Source: Dugong dugon (Eukaryota; Chordata; Mammalia; Sirenia; Dugongidae). Taken from it: a stretch of 64,000 nt of DNA. Shown one piece after another: positions 35,140 to 46,174 of this stretch. Position numbers and translations under genes: made by a program. The stretch's first letter is position 1; every line of letters starts with the position of its first letter. The stretch is from contig CM057468.1 of NCBI GenBank assembly GCA_030035585.1, forward strand, positions 59,082,145-59,146,144, written 5' to 3'. Under the pieces are notes generated by a model. It ran no database searches. It was not told the origin of the DNA and saw only the letters and a program-made list of their open reading frames with translations.

Positions 35140-35449
35140 TTCTTTTGCTTTTGTAGGTTTTGTTTTTGCTGAGACTTTGTTTTCTTTATTTTGATGAGTA
35201 GGTTTGTTAACTTTCTTTGTGGTGACCTTGGAATTTACTGTTATCTTCCTAGATTTGAACCTGTCTATTATTGCTTGGTATCACCTTGCCTTCCTCTCCA
35301 TTAGAAGGTTCTATACCTATGCTGTTTATTCCCTCTTCTATTGTGCTGATGTTGTTATCATTTACCGATTAACTGCTCTGATTCCCTGTTGTATTTCTTT
35401 TGGTTTTGGATAGTCCTCGAGAGTTCATTTCCTAGATTGGTATCTGGCT

Positions 35450-36700
35450 GGTAAGAACCTGTGTCCTAGGTTCTGCCTGTGAGCTGAAGCTGTTTGTCCT
35501 CAGATTGAAGAACCTCCTTTAATAATTCTTGTAAATTTGGTTTGACTTTTACATATTCCCTTAATTTCTGTTTATCTGGAAATGACCTAATTTCACCATC
35601 AAATTTGAATGAGAGTTTTGCAGGATATATTATTCTTGGCTGGCAGTTTTTTTCTTTCAAGATTTTATATATGTGATCCCATTGCCTTCTTGCCTGCCTG
35701 GTTTCTGCTGAATAATCTGAGCTTAGTCTTATTGTTTCTCCTCTGTATGTGACTTCTTGTTTTTCACGAGCTGCTCTCAGGATTCTTTGTTTGTCTTTGG
35801 TTTTGGTGAGTGTGAATATGATATGCCTTGGTGATTTTCTTTTGGGGTGTCTTCTTTATGGGGTTCGTTGAGCTTCTTGGATGGCCAGCTTTTCATCTTT
35901 CATGATATTGGGGAAGTTTTCTGTCAGCAGTTCCTCAGTGGTCCTTTCTGTGTTTTCTGTTTTCTCCCCCTGTTCTGGAATTCCAATCACTTGCAGATTT
36001 TTGCTTTTATTGTGTCCCACATAACTGTCAGGGTCTCTTCATTTTTCTTTGTTCTTTTTTCTGAGTTTTCCTCAAACAGATTTGTATCCAAGTGTTTGTC
36101 TGCAATTCCTCTGATCCTGTCTTCCACCATTTCAAATCTGTTTGTCAGCCTTTCTAGGATAGCATCCATTTCTGAAAGCTCTTTATTTATCTTTTGGATT
36201 TCTAATTGTTGTCTTTGTATAATTTCTAGTTGTTAATTTATTTTGGCATTTTGTTCCTGCATTATTTTCCTGAATTCTTCCAGTTATTTGTCTGTATTTT
36301 CCATGAATTTGTCTATTTTTTCCTCATGTTTGTCAGCTTTTTGCCTCAGTTCTTGGAGAATTCTGAGTATTAGATATTTAGTTCCGTATCAGGTAGTTCT
36401 AGTGCATTTTCTTCCACTGGAGAGTCATCTGGTGTTTTATTTTGGATGCCTACTGGAACCATCCTGTCCTGTTTTTTTAAATGTTTTGTTATTGTCTGCT
36501 GTCTTCGGGGCATTCAGTAGTTATTTTTCTCATTTACTGATTGTAGATTTGTTTGTTTCGTCCCTTTTTTTAAAAAAAATTTTGACTATGTCTGAGCAGG
36601 CCGACTGTGTTTTCTTTGTTGTTTGCTTGTCTGTGGGAACAATACTTTTCTCCTCCTTCTTCAACTGGCAGGGTCAGTCACTTAGATATGGTATGGCAGT
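35450..36700 (-). pseudogene. L1 ORF1 (RNA-binding chaperone), broken
   Basis: Reverse-strand pieces: coiled-coil segment AILERLTNRFEMVEDRIRGI (35987-36169) and C-terminal domain NCQPRIIYPAKLSFKFDGEI, PDKQKLREYV (35466-35660). They lie in different frames with stops between, so no full protein. ORF1 trimers package L1 RNA in intact elements. Confidence 0.85.
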
Positions 36701-36719
36701 ACAGGTGTAGCTGAAGAGG

Positions 36720-38420
36720 AGTTACTGGGACGGGTTGTTTGTGGCCCTTAGTACAGCCACCAGGGCGGGTCGGTAATCAGTGCAGGGCAGGTTCCAGTAG
36801 GCCGTGCCTATGCTTCTTGGTGGTGTGATGTCAAGCGCATGGTGCAGGTAGGCAGGATGCAGTGGGGAGATTGTTATGTGTGGAGCTAAGGTGGATATGG
36901 GAGAGAGGAGAGAGGAGCAGGATTCAAAAACATACAAACAAATAAAAAAGAATGCTAGGGGAGCTTGCATTGGAAGGGAGAGATGAGAGACTATGAAATG
37001 GAGAAAAACACAAAGGGGAAGAGGAAGAAAAGAAAAGAATGAATAAATAAGAATCAGAAAGGTTAAAGAACCGCAAAGTTCCCAGGGATCCCACCAGTGC
37101 AGTTGTGAGGTCTGGGGAAGTCGCTGTCATGTGTTGCAGTACAGCCTGGCTAGAAGGCATAGAGGTATACAATGCCAGGTATTCAGGGAACAGAAAGAGA
37201 AGGAAGGTATAGAGAGATGAGAAACTGAGCAATGAAGAAAGACAAAAAGGGAAAAAGAGGAAAAAGAAAACAAATCAAAAAAAGCAAACAAACAAGAAAA
37301 GCCCCCAGAGAAACAGGGGAAAAAAAAAAAAAAAACCAACATAAAAGGAAATGCCCTCAGGGATCCCTCTGCATGTCTGTGGAAGCCGAAGGGGAGTCTC
37401 CCTGCCTCGCAGCTCAGCCTGGCCAGAAAGAGCTCCCAACTCAAGAGAAGGAAAAGAAGACAAACAAACAATTCAAAACAAACAAACGAACAAAGCCCCG
37501 GGATCCCACTAGCCTGGCAGCCTAATCCGGGAAGCAGCTCCACACACGATCGGAGCTCCGCAGCCCCTCAGGAAGAAGCAAAGATGGTGCACGGAGCCAG
37601 GTACTTTAGCGAAGGGAGGGGGAGTTGGCGAGAGGGAAATAAGAAATCAAAAGAAGCAGGAAAAAAAAAAAAAAAAAACACTAGCAGACAACAAATGGCA
37701 CTCAGAGAGCCAGCTAGTGCGGGCTGGTGTTTCTGGACAAGAGACTATGTCCGCGGGAAGCAGAGGGGGCCGAGTGTGGGTGAAGAAGGGTAGAGAGTGG
37801 GAAAGCGTATATCAAAAATTACCGGAGCTCTGCAGCCCCTCAGGAAGAAGCAAAGATGGCGCACAGAGCGAGGTACTCGAGCGAAAGGTGGGGGAGGTGG
37901 GGAGAGGCAAGGAAGAAATAAAAAGAAGCGGTAAAAAAGCAACATCAACAGCCAACAAATGGCACTCAGACAGCCACCCATTCAGGTGTGTGGAATCCAA
38001 GCAGCCGCTGTTTCCTGGTCTAGAGACTATGGCCGCGGGAAGCAGAGGAGGCCAAGTTGGGGTGAAGAAGGGTGGGGGGTGGGAAAGTGTATATCGCCAA
38101 CTACCGGTTGTTTTCTCTCACGCTGGAAGCTCCGTGAGGCTGCTTTCTCGTACCCCCTGTTTGCTGGTCTCCGATAGGAGTCCAAGATGGCGGATCCATG
38201 CTGAGTTTGTTGGTAGGGGACCTCTGCATGAATCTGTCCTCGCTGTCCGTTCTCTGTCAGTTTTCTCACTCCATTTGGTGCTTGGCTGAGTTCTTTATCT
38301 CTTCATTTGATGGTTTAGGGTTCAGGATTGTTGTATTCTCTGTTCAGCTTAGTTTTTTGGATCTTTGCTGTGGAGGGACGGCATGGTGGTTCTGCCTAGA
38401 GCGCCATTTTGCCGGAACTC
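36720..38420 (-). promoter_or_regulatory. L1 5' UTR (internal promoter region) with tandem repeats
   Basis: GC-richer than its surroundings, purine-rich on the + strand, and without L1 ORFs. The sense strand begins with GGCAAAATGGCGC, and GGATCCGCCATCTTGG (near 38190) is another YY1-like site. Two monomers at 37551-38104 are annotated separately. Looser repeats anchored on GGGATCCC occur at 37087, 37370 and 37500. Open frames across it (37717-38289 and others) are not L1 proteins. Confidence 0.75.
37551..38104 (-). repeat. Two tandem monomers (272 and 282 bp) in the L1 5' UTR
   Basis: Unit 1 (37551-37822) and unit 2 (37823-38104) both start CGGAGCTC, continue GCAGCCCCTCAGGAAGAAGC, AAAGATGG, CAAATGGCACTCAGA, GAGACTATG, CGCGGGAAGCAGAGG and end GTATATC. 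Most positions agree by eye. The arrangement recalls monomeric promoters of rodent L1s. Confidence 0.85.
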
Positions 38421-38459
38421 CTGGATTTCTAGTTTTACAAAATTTTCCAGAAGTGGTAT

Positions 38460-38590
38460 TATTAAAAAATAAAAACAATAACAAAAATTTGCCGTTGAGT
38501 TAACTTTGACTGATAGTGACTTTGTGTGTATCATAGTAGAACTGTGCTCTATAGAGTTTTCAATAGCTGACTTATTAGAAGTTACAGTGT
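38460..38590 (-). mobile_element. AfroSINE fragment, old
   Basis: Diverged tail GTTGAGTTAACTTTGACTG, CATAGTAGAACTGTGC and GAGTTTTCAATAGCTG. Head absent. It adjoins the 5' end of the L1. Confidence 0.65.
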
Positions 38591-41508
38591 GCTTTAATTG
38601 TTTTATCAGTGTAAGTCCAGGTGTCGTGTGCCAGCTGTCTAGAAAGCCATTTTTAAAGGGTTCACTTTTTCTTTGATGGCCTGAAGTGTGTGCTGTTATT
38701 TGGTGGTTTGTCACCCTAAATCACCATATGTTCTCTGAAAACAGTAGTAAGTAAAATATTCCATTATGAGAACTATATACAGAGAGCAATTTATCTGTGG
38801 TTCTTATAAACAAAGCAACAACTTATTAATTCATTTTCAAGAGTATTGTGATTTAACTTTAGTCCTATGTAATGTTTTTAATTTACAGAAAATCTGAAGC
38901 AAGGCTGGTGGTCTCTTGAATGGAGTTTACTAGATTGTTCTATACTTATTGTATTTGCACAATGAAACATCCAGAATATATAAATCCATTGGTTAAAAAT
39001 TAAGTAGGGGAAAATTTTTTAATCTTTTGGATGACCAAATAAAATAATATAATGGAAAAACAATGGCAATATAAATCATTAAAAAAAAAAAAAGCCTCTA
39101 AAAGTATCCTGGACAATTGGAAGATGTTTTTTCCCTAAAGATCCTACAGTGAATGGACATGTGGTTCATTAGCATTTCTTACCTCTAGGGCAAAATAAAA
39201 ATATGGCTTTTAAAAATATTATATATAATGAGAGGAGAAATTAAAACAGGAAGTCTTTTCTAATCTGGATTTCATGGAGAACTGAGAAAAAAAAAATGAA
39301 TGCAAAATTTATCTTAGCCTTAGGCAAAGACAATGTGTGGTGGTGAATATGGTCTAACATTTTGTAGCAAGTAGGTGAGAAGGGACACAGTTGAGTACAG
39401 AGCAGAGGGAGGTAAGTATGTGTTGTATATTAACTACTGAGCTGAGGCTCCCTACCTGAGCCACTACATTGATATTTAGGAGAGTTTTTTAATAAGCATA
39501 AATTTTAAGGTGAAAACCACAGTTTAACTTAGGAATGTTTTGGAATTTTTTTTTTTTTTAAATAAATGTATGAATTAAGGAGTATTTTACCCTAGGGAGC
39601 GCATATGGTTTTCTGCTACAGCATTGCCCTTGGATTTACCATTTGTTGGTTTTCACAGGATGCACCTTGAACAAAGGTGTTACAGATGTTTGTTCCCTCG
39701 TATATATACCCTGAGTCCTAGCCACCTTCCCTTGCATTCTCAAGGTTGAGATCTACTTGAAGGTAATCACAGTTTGCCCTGGAGTAAGTTGGAAAACTCC
39801 TCATTCTTGGAAAGGAGAAAGTGAAAGGGATGTTACTTCTTTGAAGTAGATGATGAGAAGGATGCTATTAAATATTTTTACTCCTTTAGGAAAAATGAGA
39901 AAAAATTAAAACGTGACAAAGAGAACTGAATGTCTCACCCCAAGCACTGATTTCTACTGTAATCTAACCTTGGAAGACCTTGGGGTTCACATTTTTATTT
40001 AATTTTATTTTTGCATTTGCCTCATGACAGCCACTTATGATACTGGCTGATGCCAAATGCTGTAGCATTTTTGTGATTTGTGAGTTTTTAGGGACTAGGC
40101 AAAATTGGTACCAATTTGGAGTTACCTGAGAGAGGAAGTTTGTTCTGCCTTTAGCTATACATTTGAATAGGCAAAAGATAGCTTTTAGTCTTCAGGGTAA
40201 TCACCCTGAGGTCTTTCACAAATATACTTTCTGGGGAAAAAAAAGTCATGCAACAATTTAGCAAACTTCCCATGATTTGGCAAGATCTGGCAGGTATGTA
40301 CTGAAATCTCAATTGCTCTCTCTCAGCCACAACATAACATGCAGAGACTTTATTAAAATGTAGTTAATATAGATTAATCACTATTTTCCCCAGAAATATT
40401 GCTTCAGCTCTTTTGTGGTCCCAAAGCCTAGAAATTAAAATAATTTTAGCTCAGGATGGACTTGATGGCTATTAAATCTTCTGCTCATGTGAGGACTCCC
40501 CACAGGAACAGTATCTCAGTGTTGAGCTGTGTAAGACAGATGCTCTGTATTGATCTCGTGATGTCCACATTTTAAGATGGATTTCCTTCTTTAATATCTA
40601 CATATGTTTCCTAGTCTTGATATTTTGACAATGAAAACTCATCAGTGAGTTGTTTCTTTTCCTGTTTTTATACTTAATTTAGGCCTGTGTCTGTTAGATA
40701 TCTGTTTAATATCATGATAATCCTTTGGGAGAGAGAATGTGCTTTTGCTTACATTGAATAGCAGGTAATAAATGTCAACACTCAGGAAATAATAATGATT
40801 AATCAGAGAGGGAAAGTAGTTCTTTCAGAGGACTTAGAACTGGGAGTGGGGAAGAGTCCTAGGGTTCATCCTTAGTGCTGTCACTGAGGGTTTTTTTTTT
40901 TTTAATTTAAAATATATTCTAATTTATTAAACTAACTTCAATCTTTGTTATAAAAAATATTGTTAGACCATGATTTTTGAGCATAAAGTTATTAGTGTTT
41001 CAGGAAACTTTTGAGATCATTGCCTCTGTTGATAATTCTTATTGTTCCTAGAACAATTAAATGTTTATGGAATCTCCCTATATAGCTCTTGTGGTTGCAA
41101 GAAAGAGAAACTCTCAGGAAGTTTTTAGGAAAGACATGTAGGTTATTGGAAAACTATGCTTGGCTGGAAACTGGTAAGTTGTCGAGACCTGAGTTATTGC
41201 TAGGGTTTTAGCTTTTTTCTCTATGATTAATGTATTACCTTTTCCCCACCTATATGCTTAATCTTCAATTTCTGTTTCTTTGTAACTTTAGTTTTAGTTG
41301 CCATAGCTCTCTGGTTCCAAAGGGACTGCGTGCCCTGTAAGGTTTGTCTTCCCTTCCCAACTGGCAAATATTCTAGTTCAAAATCTTGCCGATGGAACCT
41401 AAGTTACTTGCTTCCTTTTTCAGCCAGTTTACTCATATCATAAACTACTGACAATCAGATGAATGAGTTCTTTGAGGTTAGGTCCCCCAACATAGCCAGT
41501 CAGAGTCT
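38591..41508. other. Intronic DNA, no feature recognised
   Basis: About 2.9 kb, the longest repeat-poor stretch of the large intron by eye. No open frame above about 60 codons with any recognisable domain. Small A and T runs only. Confidence 0.5.
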
Positions 41509-41664
41509 AGGACCCTGGTAGCGCAATGGTTAAGAGCTTGGCTGCTAACCGAAAGGTTGGCAATTTGAATTCACCAGCTACTCCTTGGAAACCCTCTGGG
41601 GCAGTTCTACTCTGTCCTATAGGGTCACTATGAGTTGAAATCCACTCGATGGTAATGAGTTTGT
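41509..41664 (+). mobile_element. AfroSINE (short form)
   Basis: Head GGACCCTGGTAGCGCAATGG, GGCTGCTAACCGAAAGG, tail CTATGAGTTGAAATCCACTC. A G-rich run (41671-41684) follows. The duplication is not evident. Confidence 0.88.
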
Positions 41665-41910
41665 GGAATGGGGGGGTGGGGGGGCTGAAGGAACGAGGGA
41701 ATAAAACAAGGCTGATGCTTCCTTGCAGGGGCTGTGGGTTGGGCACATCCTTTAGTATATTTAAACTTTTAAGTACAGTATCTCATTTTATTATTTATCA
41801 TGTATACAAAAACAGATAAATTCTGACAAAGACTGAAAACCAGAAGTTTCAGACACTTTCACTATTGAGGTAAAAAATGAGAAAAATGAAATCAGAATTT
41901 TCAGTGTTTT

Positions 41911-42116
41911 TTTTTTTAATTTGTTGTTTTTGTTGAGAATAAACACAGCAAAACATAAACCAATTCAACAATTACTACATGCACAATTTAGTGACATTGA
42001 TTACATTCTTTGAGTTGTGCAACCATTTTCACCTTCCTTTTCTGAGTTGTTCCTTCCCCGTTAACATAAATTCACTGCCTCCTAAGATTTCTATGTACTC
42101 TTTCCAGTTGCTGTAC
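41911..42116 (-). mobile_element. Short L1 3' UTR insertion (206 bp)
   Basis: Poly(A) as a T run at the left, then GCAAAACATAAACCAATTC, GTGACATTGATTACATTC and GAGTTGTGCAACC. TCAGTGTTTT at 41901-41910 and 42117-42126 is a perfect duplication. Confidence 0.9.
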
Positions 42117-42126
42117 TCAGTGTTTT

Positions 42127-42884
42127 GTTTTTTATAACTGAACTGTTATATCATGGGAAGATTACCTGAGGATACTGAGCTAAGTGATTAGGTGTAGAAG
42201 AGTATACTTACTCTCTAGATCTTGTTAATAGTGATGCACCATTTATTTGCCTCCCTCCATCTGTACCCAACAGCAGCTGCCCTCAAGGTGGCAAGGGCCA
42301 GGAGAGTGTCTTGAACACAAGGGCCTTGTTGTTGAAGTCTAAGTGGATCAAAGGCTAGTCATGCCCCAAGCAGGTGTAATGGCATAGAGGAATTGGCTTT
42401 TGCCAATGTCATGCTCTGCTAGTCCATAGCAGAATCCATAAGGTGTACAAAAATGAGCGTAAAATCTACTGACCTCTTGGGTTGTATGTTCACTTACTTG
42501 TTTTACAGTTGCTGAAAACAAATGAAATCTCAATCCCTTGTCACTAAAGAGATTTATTAGATTTCTTAGAATAGGATGTTATTTGTTACAGAAGAAATAG
42601 GTGTTCCTGTCTAACCTTTCAGTGTCCCCAGACAATCTTAATTTATTCCCACTAAATAGTTCCTCGCAGGTCTGAAACTCTCTATGCTATGGAATTCAGC
42701 CTGACCGGGGGACTACAGTTTAAGCCTCTGCTGCTGAGGGAAGGACACACTGGCCTTAGTTCATTCACTGCCAGGAAGGCTTTTGTGTGCATGTGTGTAT
42801 GATATAATATCTTATTTAGTATGTATGATATACATTTGACTGATTGATAAACAGAGATAGAGATAGATAGATAAATAAAGACAA
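42127..42884. other. Intronic DNA with a short GATA-like repeat
   Basis: Mostly plain. GT-rich at 42785-42800 and AGATAGAGATAGATAGATAAATAAA near 42855. Confidence 0.5.
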
Positions 42885-44302
42885 ATAATAGGTGTTCAAT
42901 TTTATGTGCCCATCATCCAGCTTATGAGATAGAACATTACCAGTATTTTAGTTGATGTCTTTTGTGTGCTCTTTCCTGATTGTATTCCCTTGCTTGCTGC
43001 TACTGTCCTCAATGCTGTGTTAGTGATTTCCTTTCGTTTCTCGTTTTACCACATACGTAGGTGTTCCTAAAATATTTTTATGTAGATTTTCTTAGTTTTG
43101 AATGCATGTCTGATAGAATCATACTGGAAATTTTCTTTGACTTGCTTTTTTGCACAACAACGTTTTGAGGTTAATTTATATTATTGCATGTATTTATAGT
43201 TTATTATTTGTCATTAAATTGCATTATCACAAATTGTTGTTGTTGTTGGTTGCTGTTGAGTCAACTCTGACTCATGGCGACCCCACATACAACCAAATGA
43301 AATGTTGTCCAGTCTTGCTCTATCTTCATGATCATTGGTAGGCTTGAGTCCATTGTCACCATATTGTATTTTGAGTGTCCTCCAGTTGAGGGACTCATCT
43401 TTGAGCACTATGTTGGACGTTATTCTTTTGTGATCCATAGGGTTTTCAATGGTTAGTTTTCTGAAATGGATTTCCAGGTCTTTTTTCCTAGTCTGTCTTT
43501 GTCTGGAAGCTCCACTGAAACCTGTCCACCATGGGTGACCCTGGTGGTATTTGAAGTACTGGTTACATAGCTTCCAGCATTATAGCAACATGCAAGCCAC
43601 CACAGTACAACAAACTGACAGGTGAGTAGTTGTATCACAAATTAACCTACTTGAAATATTACCCAGTACCAGTCCATTTTTAAATTAAACCAATTTTCCC
43701 AAGAATGTCTTTTATACCTGTTATTCTTGAACAATTATTTAAGCAAAGGTCAGATGTAGCATTTGTTTAGTGTATTTCTTTAATCTCTTTTAATTTAGAG
43801 AATTTTCCCATCTTATTTTCCTGTCACAATGACTTTTTGCAAAGTACAGACCAGTTGTTTCATAGAATGTCCCATTTTCTATAGATCTGTATGGTATATA
43901 GATTCTCTAATTGTTATAATGACTCTCTATATTTTCTGTTTCTTTTTGAGTAAGTTTTAGTAATGTGTTTTTCTAGGATTTTTATGATTTTAACTAGTTT
44001 TCAAATTAGATGATATAAATATTATTATACTATGCCCTTATTGTTGTACACTTCTGTTATATCTCTAATTATGTCTCATATATTTATCAATTTCTTCAGA
44101 CCTTTAAAAGAACCAACTGTTAATTCTTTCATTTACAGTCTTATCTTCTAATTTATAAATGTCTACTCTTATCTTTATTATTTTCATTTTCTCTTCAGCC
44201 TGATTCTACTAAAACAAACCTTAAGTTAAAGGTTTATTCCATTAATTTCAGATTTTTTTCATTTCTGATGTGAGCATTTAAAGGAAAATGTATACTTTTA
44301 TG
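42885..44302 (-). mobile_element. Old L1 (L1M type), host of two later insertions
   Basis: Reverse L1 text: TGCCCATCATCCAGCTTATGAG, TTTTACCACATACG, AATCATACTGG and ACAACGTTTTGAGG, typical of an old L1 3' part. ORF2-like T-rich sequence follows after 43644 (AGAACCAACTG). It continues after the younger L1, from 47487 to about 47990. The mini-RTE at 43236-43632 interrupts it. Confidence 0.65.
43236..43632 (-). mobile_element. Internally deleted RTE derivative (mini-RTE, 397 bp)
   Basis: The sense strand ends GTCGCCATGAGTCAGAG, TTGACTCAACAGC and (CAA)n, the RTE/AfroSINE tail. It begins with CCTGTCAGTTTGTTG, GGTGGCTTGCATGTTGC and ACCAGGGTCACCCATGG, which I recall as the 5' leader of afrotherian RTE. 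The ORF is absent. A perfect 11-base duplication, TATCACAAATT, lies at 43225-43235 and 43633-43643, so this is a complete insertion and not two fragments. Confidence 0.75.
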
Positions 44303-44308
44303 TACCAC

Positions 44309-44960
44309 CTCGTGTATTTTGAAGCCCTGTCATTGGGCGCGTAAATATTTATTATGGTTATGTCCTGCTGGTGTACTGACCCTTTAATCATTATATAGTG
44401 TCCTTCCTTATCCTTTGTGGTGGATTTTACTTTAAGTCTATTTTGTCAGAGATTAATATTGCCACTCCTGCTCTTTTTTGATTTTTATTTGCTTGATATA
44501 TATTTTTTTCTATCCTTTTAGTGCTAGTTTGTTTGTGTCTTTAAGTCTAAGGTGTGTCTCTTGTAGGCAGCATATAGATGGATTGTGTTTTTTTAATCCA
44601 TTCTGCCACTCTGTCTGTTTATTGGTACATTTAGTCCATTTATATTCAGTGTAATTATTTATAGATAGGAGTTTAGTGCTGTCATTTTGATGTCTTTTTT
44701 TTTGTGTTGTTGACAGTTTCTTTGTTCCACTTAATTTTCTGTGTTGAGTCGTTTTTCTTTTTGTATTTTCTTTTCATCTTTTTCATTGTTGTTGATTTTG
44801 CTGAATCTTTATGTTTTTCTCATTTTTTATTTTGATGTGTAGGATTGTTAGTTCCCTTTGTAGTTACCTTAATATTTACCTCTGTTTTTCTAAGTTTAAA
44901 GCAATCTTTTATTTCTTTATATTGCCTTGACTTCGTCTCCATATGAAAGATTGGTGACTG
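44309..44960 (-). pseudogene. L1 ORF2 start (partial endonuclease), decayed
   Basis: The region matches the 34600-35139 part of the other L1 (for example TGTCATTGGGCGCG, GTGTCTCTTGTAGGCAGC), so it encodes the N-terminal portion of the APE-like endonuclease. Stops and small indels break it, and the element ends here. Confidence 0.75.
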
Positions 44961-45159
44961 CAGTATTTAGTCCTTTTTTTTTGTTTTAATGTTGTTATCT
45001 TTTACATATTGATGTCTCTGTTTCCCTATTTACAGTGTTTTAGCTTTGATTTATTTTTGTGACTTCCCTATCTGGGTTGATATCTGGTTGTTCTGTCCTG
45101 TGTTCTAGTCTTGGGGTTGTTACTCAATGTTATTTATTTTCTAACTGGAGGACTCCTTT

Positions 45160-46144
45160 TAGTATTTGTTGTAATTTTGGTTTGGTTTTCACAAGTTCCC
45201 TAAACTTCTCTTTATCTGGAAATGCCCTAATTTTGCCCTCATATTTGACAGTTTTGCTGGATATATAATTCATGGCTGGCAGTTTTTTTTTCCTTCAAGG
45301 CTTTATGTATGTCATCCCATTGCCTTCTTGCCTGCATGGTTTCTGCTGAGTAGTCGGACCTTAGTCTTATTGATTCTCCTTTATAGATAACTTTTTGTTT
45401 ATCCCTAGCTGCTCTTAAAATTATCTTTGGTTTTGGCAAGTTTGATTATGATATGTCTTGGTGACTTTCTTTTGGGATCTACCTTATATGGGGTTTGATG
45501 AGCATCTTGGATAGATATCTTGTCATCTTTAACGATATCAGGGAAGTTTTCTGCCAAGAAATCTTTAACATTTCTCTCTGTATTTTCTGCTATCCCCCAA
45601 CGCCCCCCTTCTGGTACTCCAATCACTCGTAGGTTATTCTTGATAGAGTCCTACATAAATCTTAGGGTTTCTTCATTTTTTTAAAATCCTTTTATCTGAT
45701 TTTTCCTCAAATAAGTTGGTGTCAAGTGCTTTATCTTCAATCTCACTAGTTCTGACTTCCATTGCCTCAATTCTGCTCTTACGACTTTCTATTGAGTTGT
45801 CTAATTCTGAAATTTTCTGATTGCTGTCTCTCTGTGGATTCTTGCAGCCTCTTAAATTTGTCATTATGCTCTTGTATAACCTTCTTAAGCTCCTCTATTG
45901 CTTTGTCTGTGTGTTCCTTGGATTGTTCAGTGTTTTGTCTGATCTCCTTCCTGATCTCTTGAAGAGTTCTGAATATTAATCTTTTGAATTCTATCTCCTG
46001 TAATTCCAAGAAGTTCTCTTCCTCCAGAAGGTTTCTTGATTCTTTGTTTTGGTTGCTTACTGAAGCCATCATAGTCTGCCTCTTTATGTGATTTGATATT
46101 GACTGTTGTCTCCAAGCCATCAATAAGTTATTATATTTATTCAT
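45160..46144 (-). pseudogene. L1 ORF1, broken into several frames
   Basis: N-terminal and coiled-coil part ELQEIEFKRLIFRTLQEIRK, EHTDKAIEELKKVIQEHNDK (45779-46144). RRM-domain part NVKDFLAENFPDIVKDDKIS, RKSPRHIIIKLAKTKD (45405-45626). C-terminal part PKIILRAARDKQKVIYKGES (45239-45439). Order and length fit L1 ORF1p, but frameshifts separate the parts. Confidence 0.87.
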
Positions 46145-46174
46145 TTTTTGTTTGCTTACTGTGTCCTAGCTTCT

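Larger units (their letters stand above)
32880..38420 (-). mobile_element. L1 with intact 5' end, truncated inside ORF2 at the 3' end
   Basis: About 5.5 kb on the reverse strand: 5' UTR 38420-36720, broken ORF1 about 36700-35450, and ORF2 35139 to the break near 32880. The sense start (TTCCGGCAAAATGGCGCTC) has the YY1-like CAAAATGG expected near an L1 transcription start. The ORF2 C-terminus, 3' UTR and poly(A) are missing, and no target duplication is evident. That is the reverse of the usual 5' truncation. It lies antisense to CRPPA. Confidence 0.9.

Noticed and set aside
37551-38104. CRISPR-like or satellite array
   Set aside because: Only two long units without spacers, inside an L1 5' UTR in a mammalian genome.
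37717-38289. 190-codon forward open frame
   Set aside because: Antisense across the L1 5' UTR monomers; no similarity and explained by the repeat.
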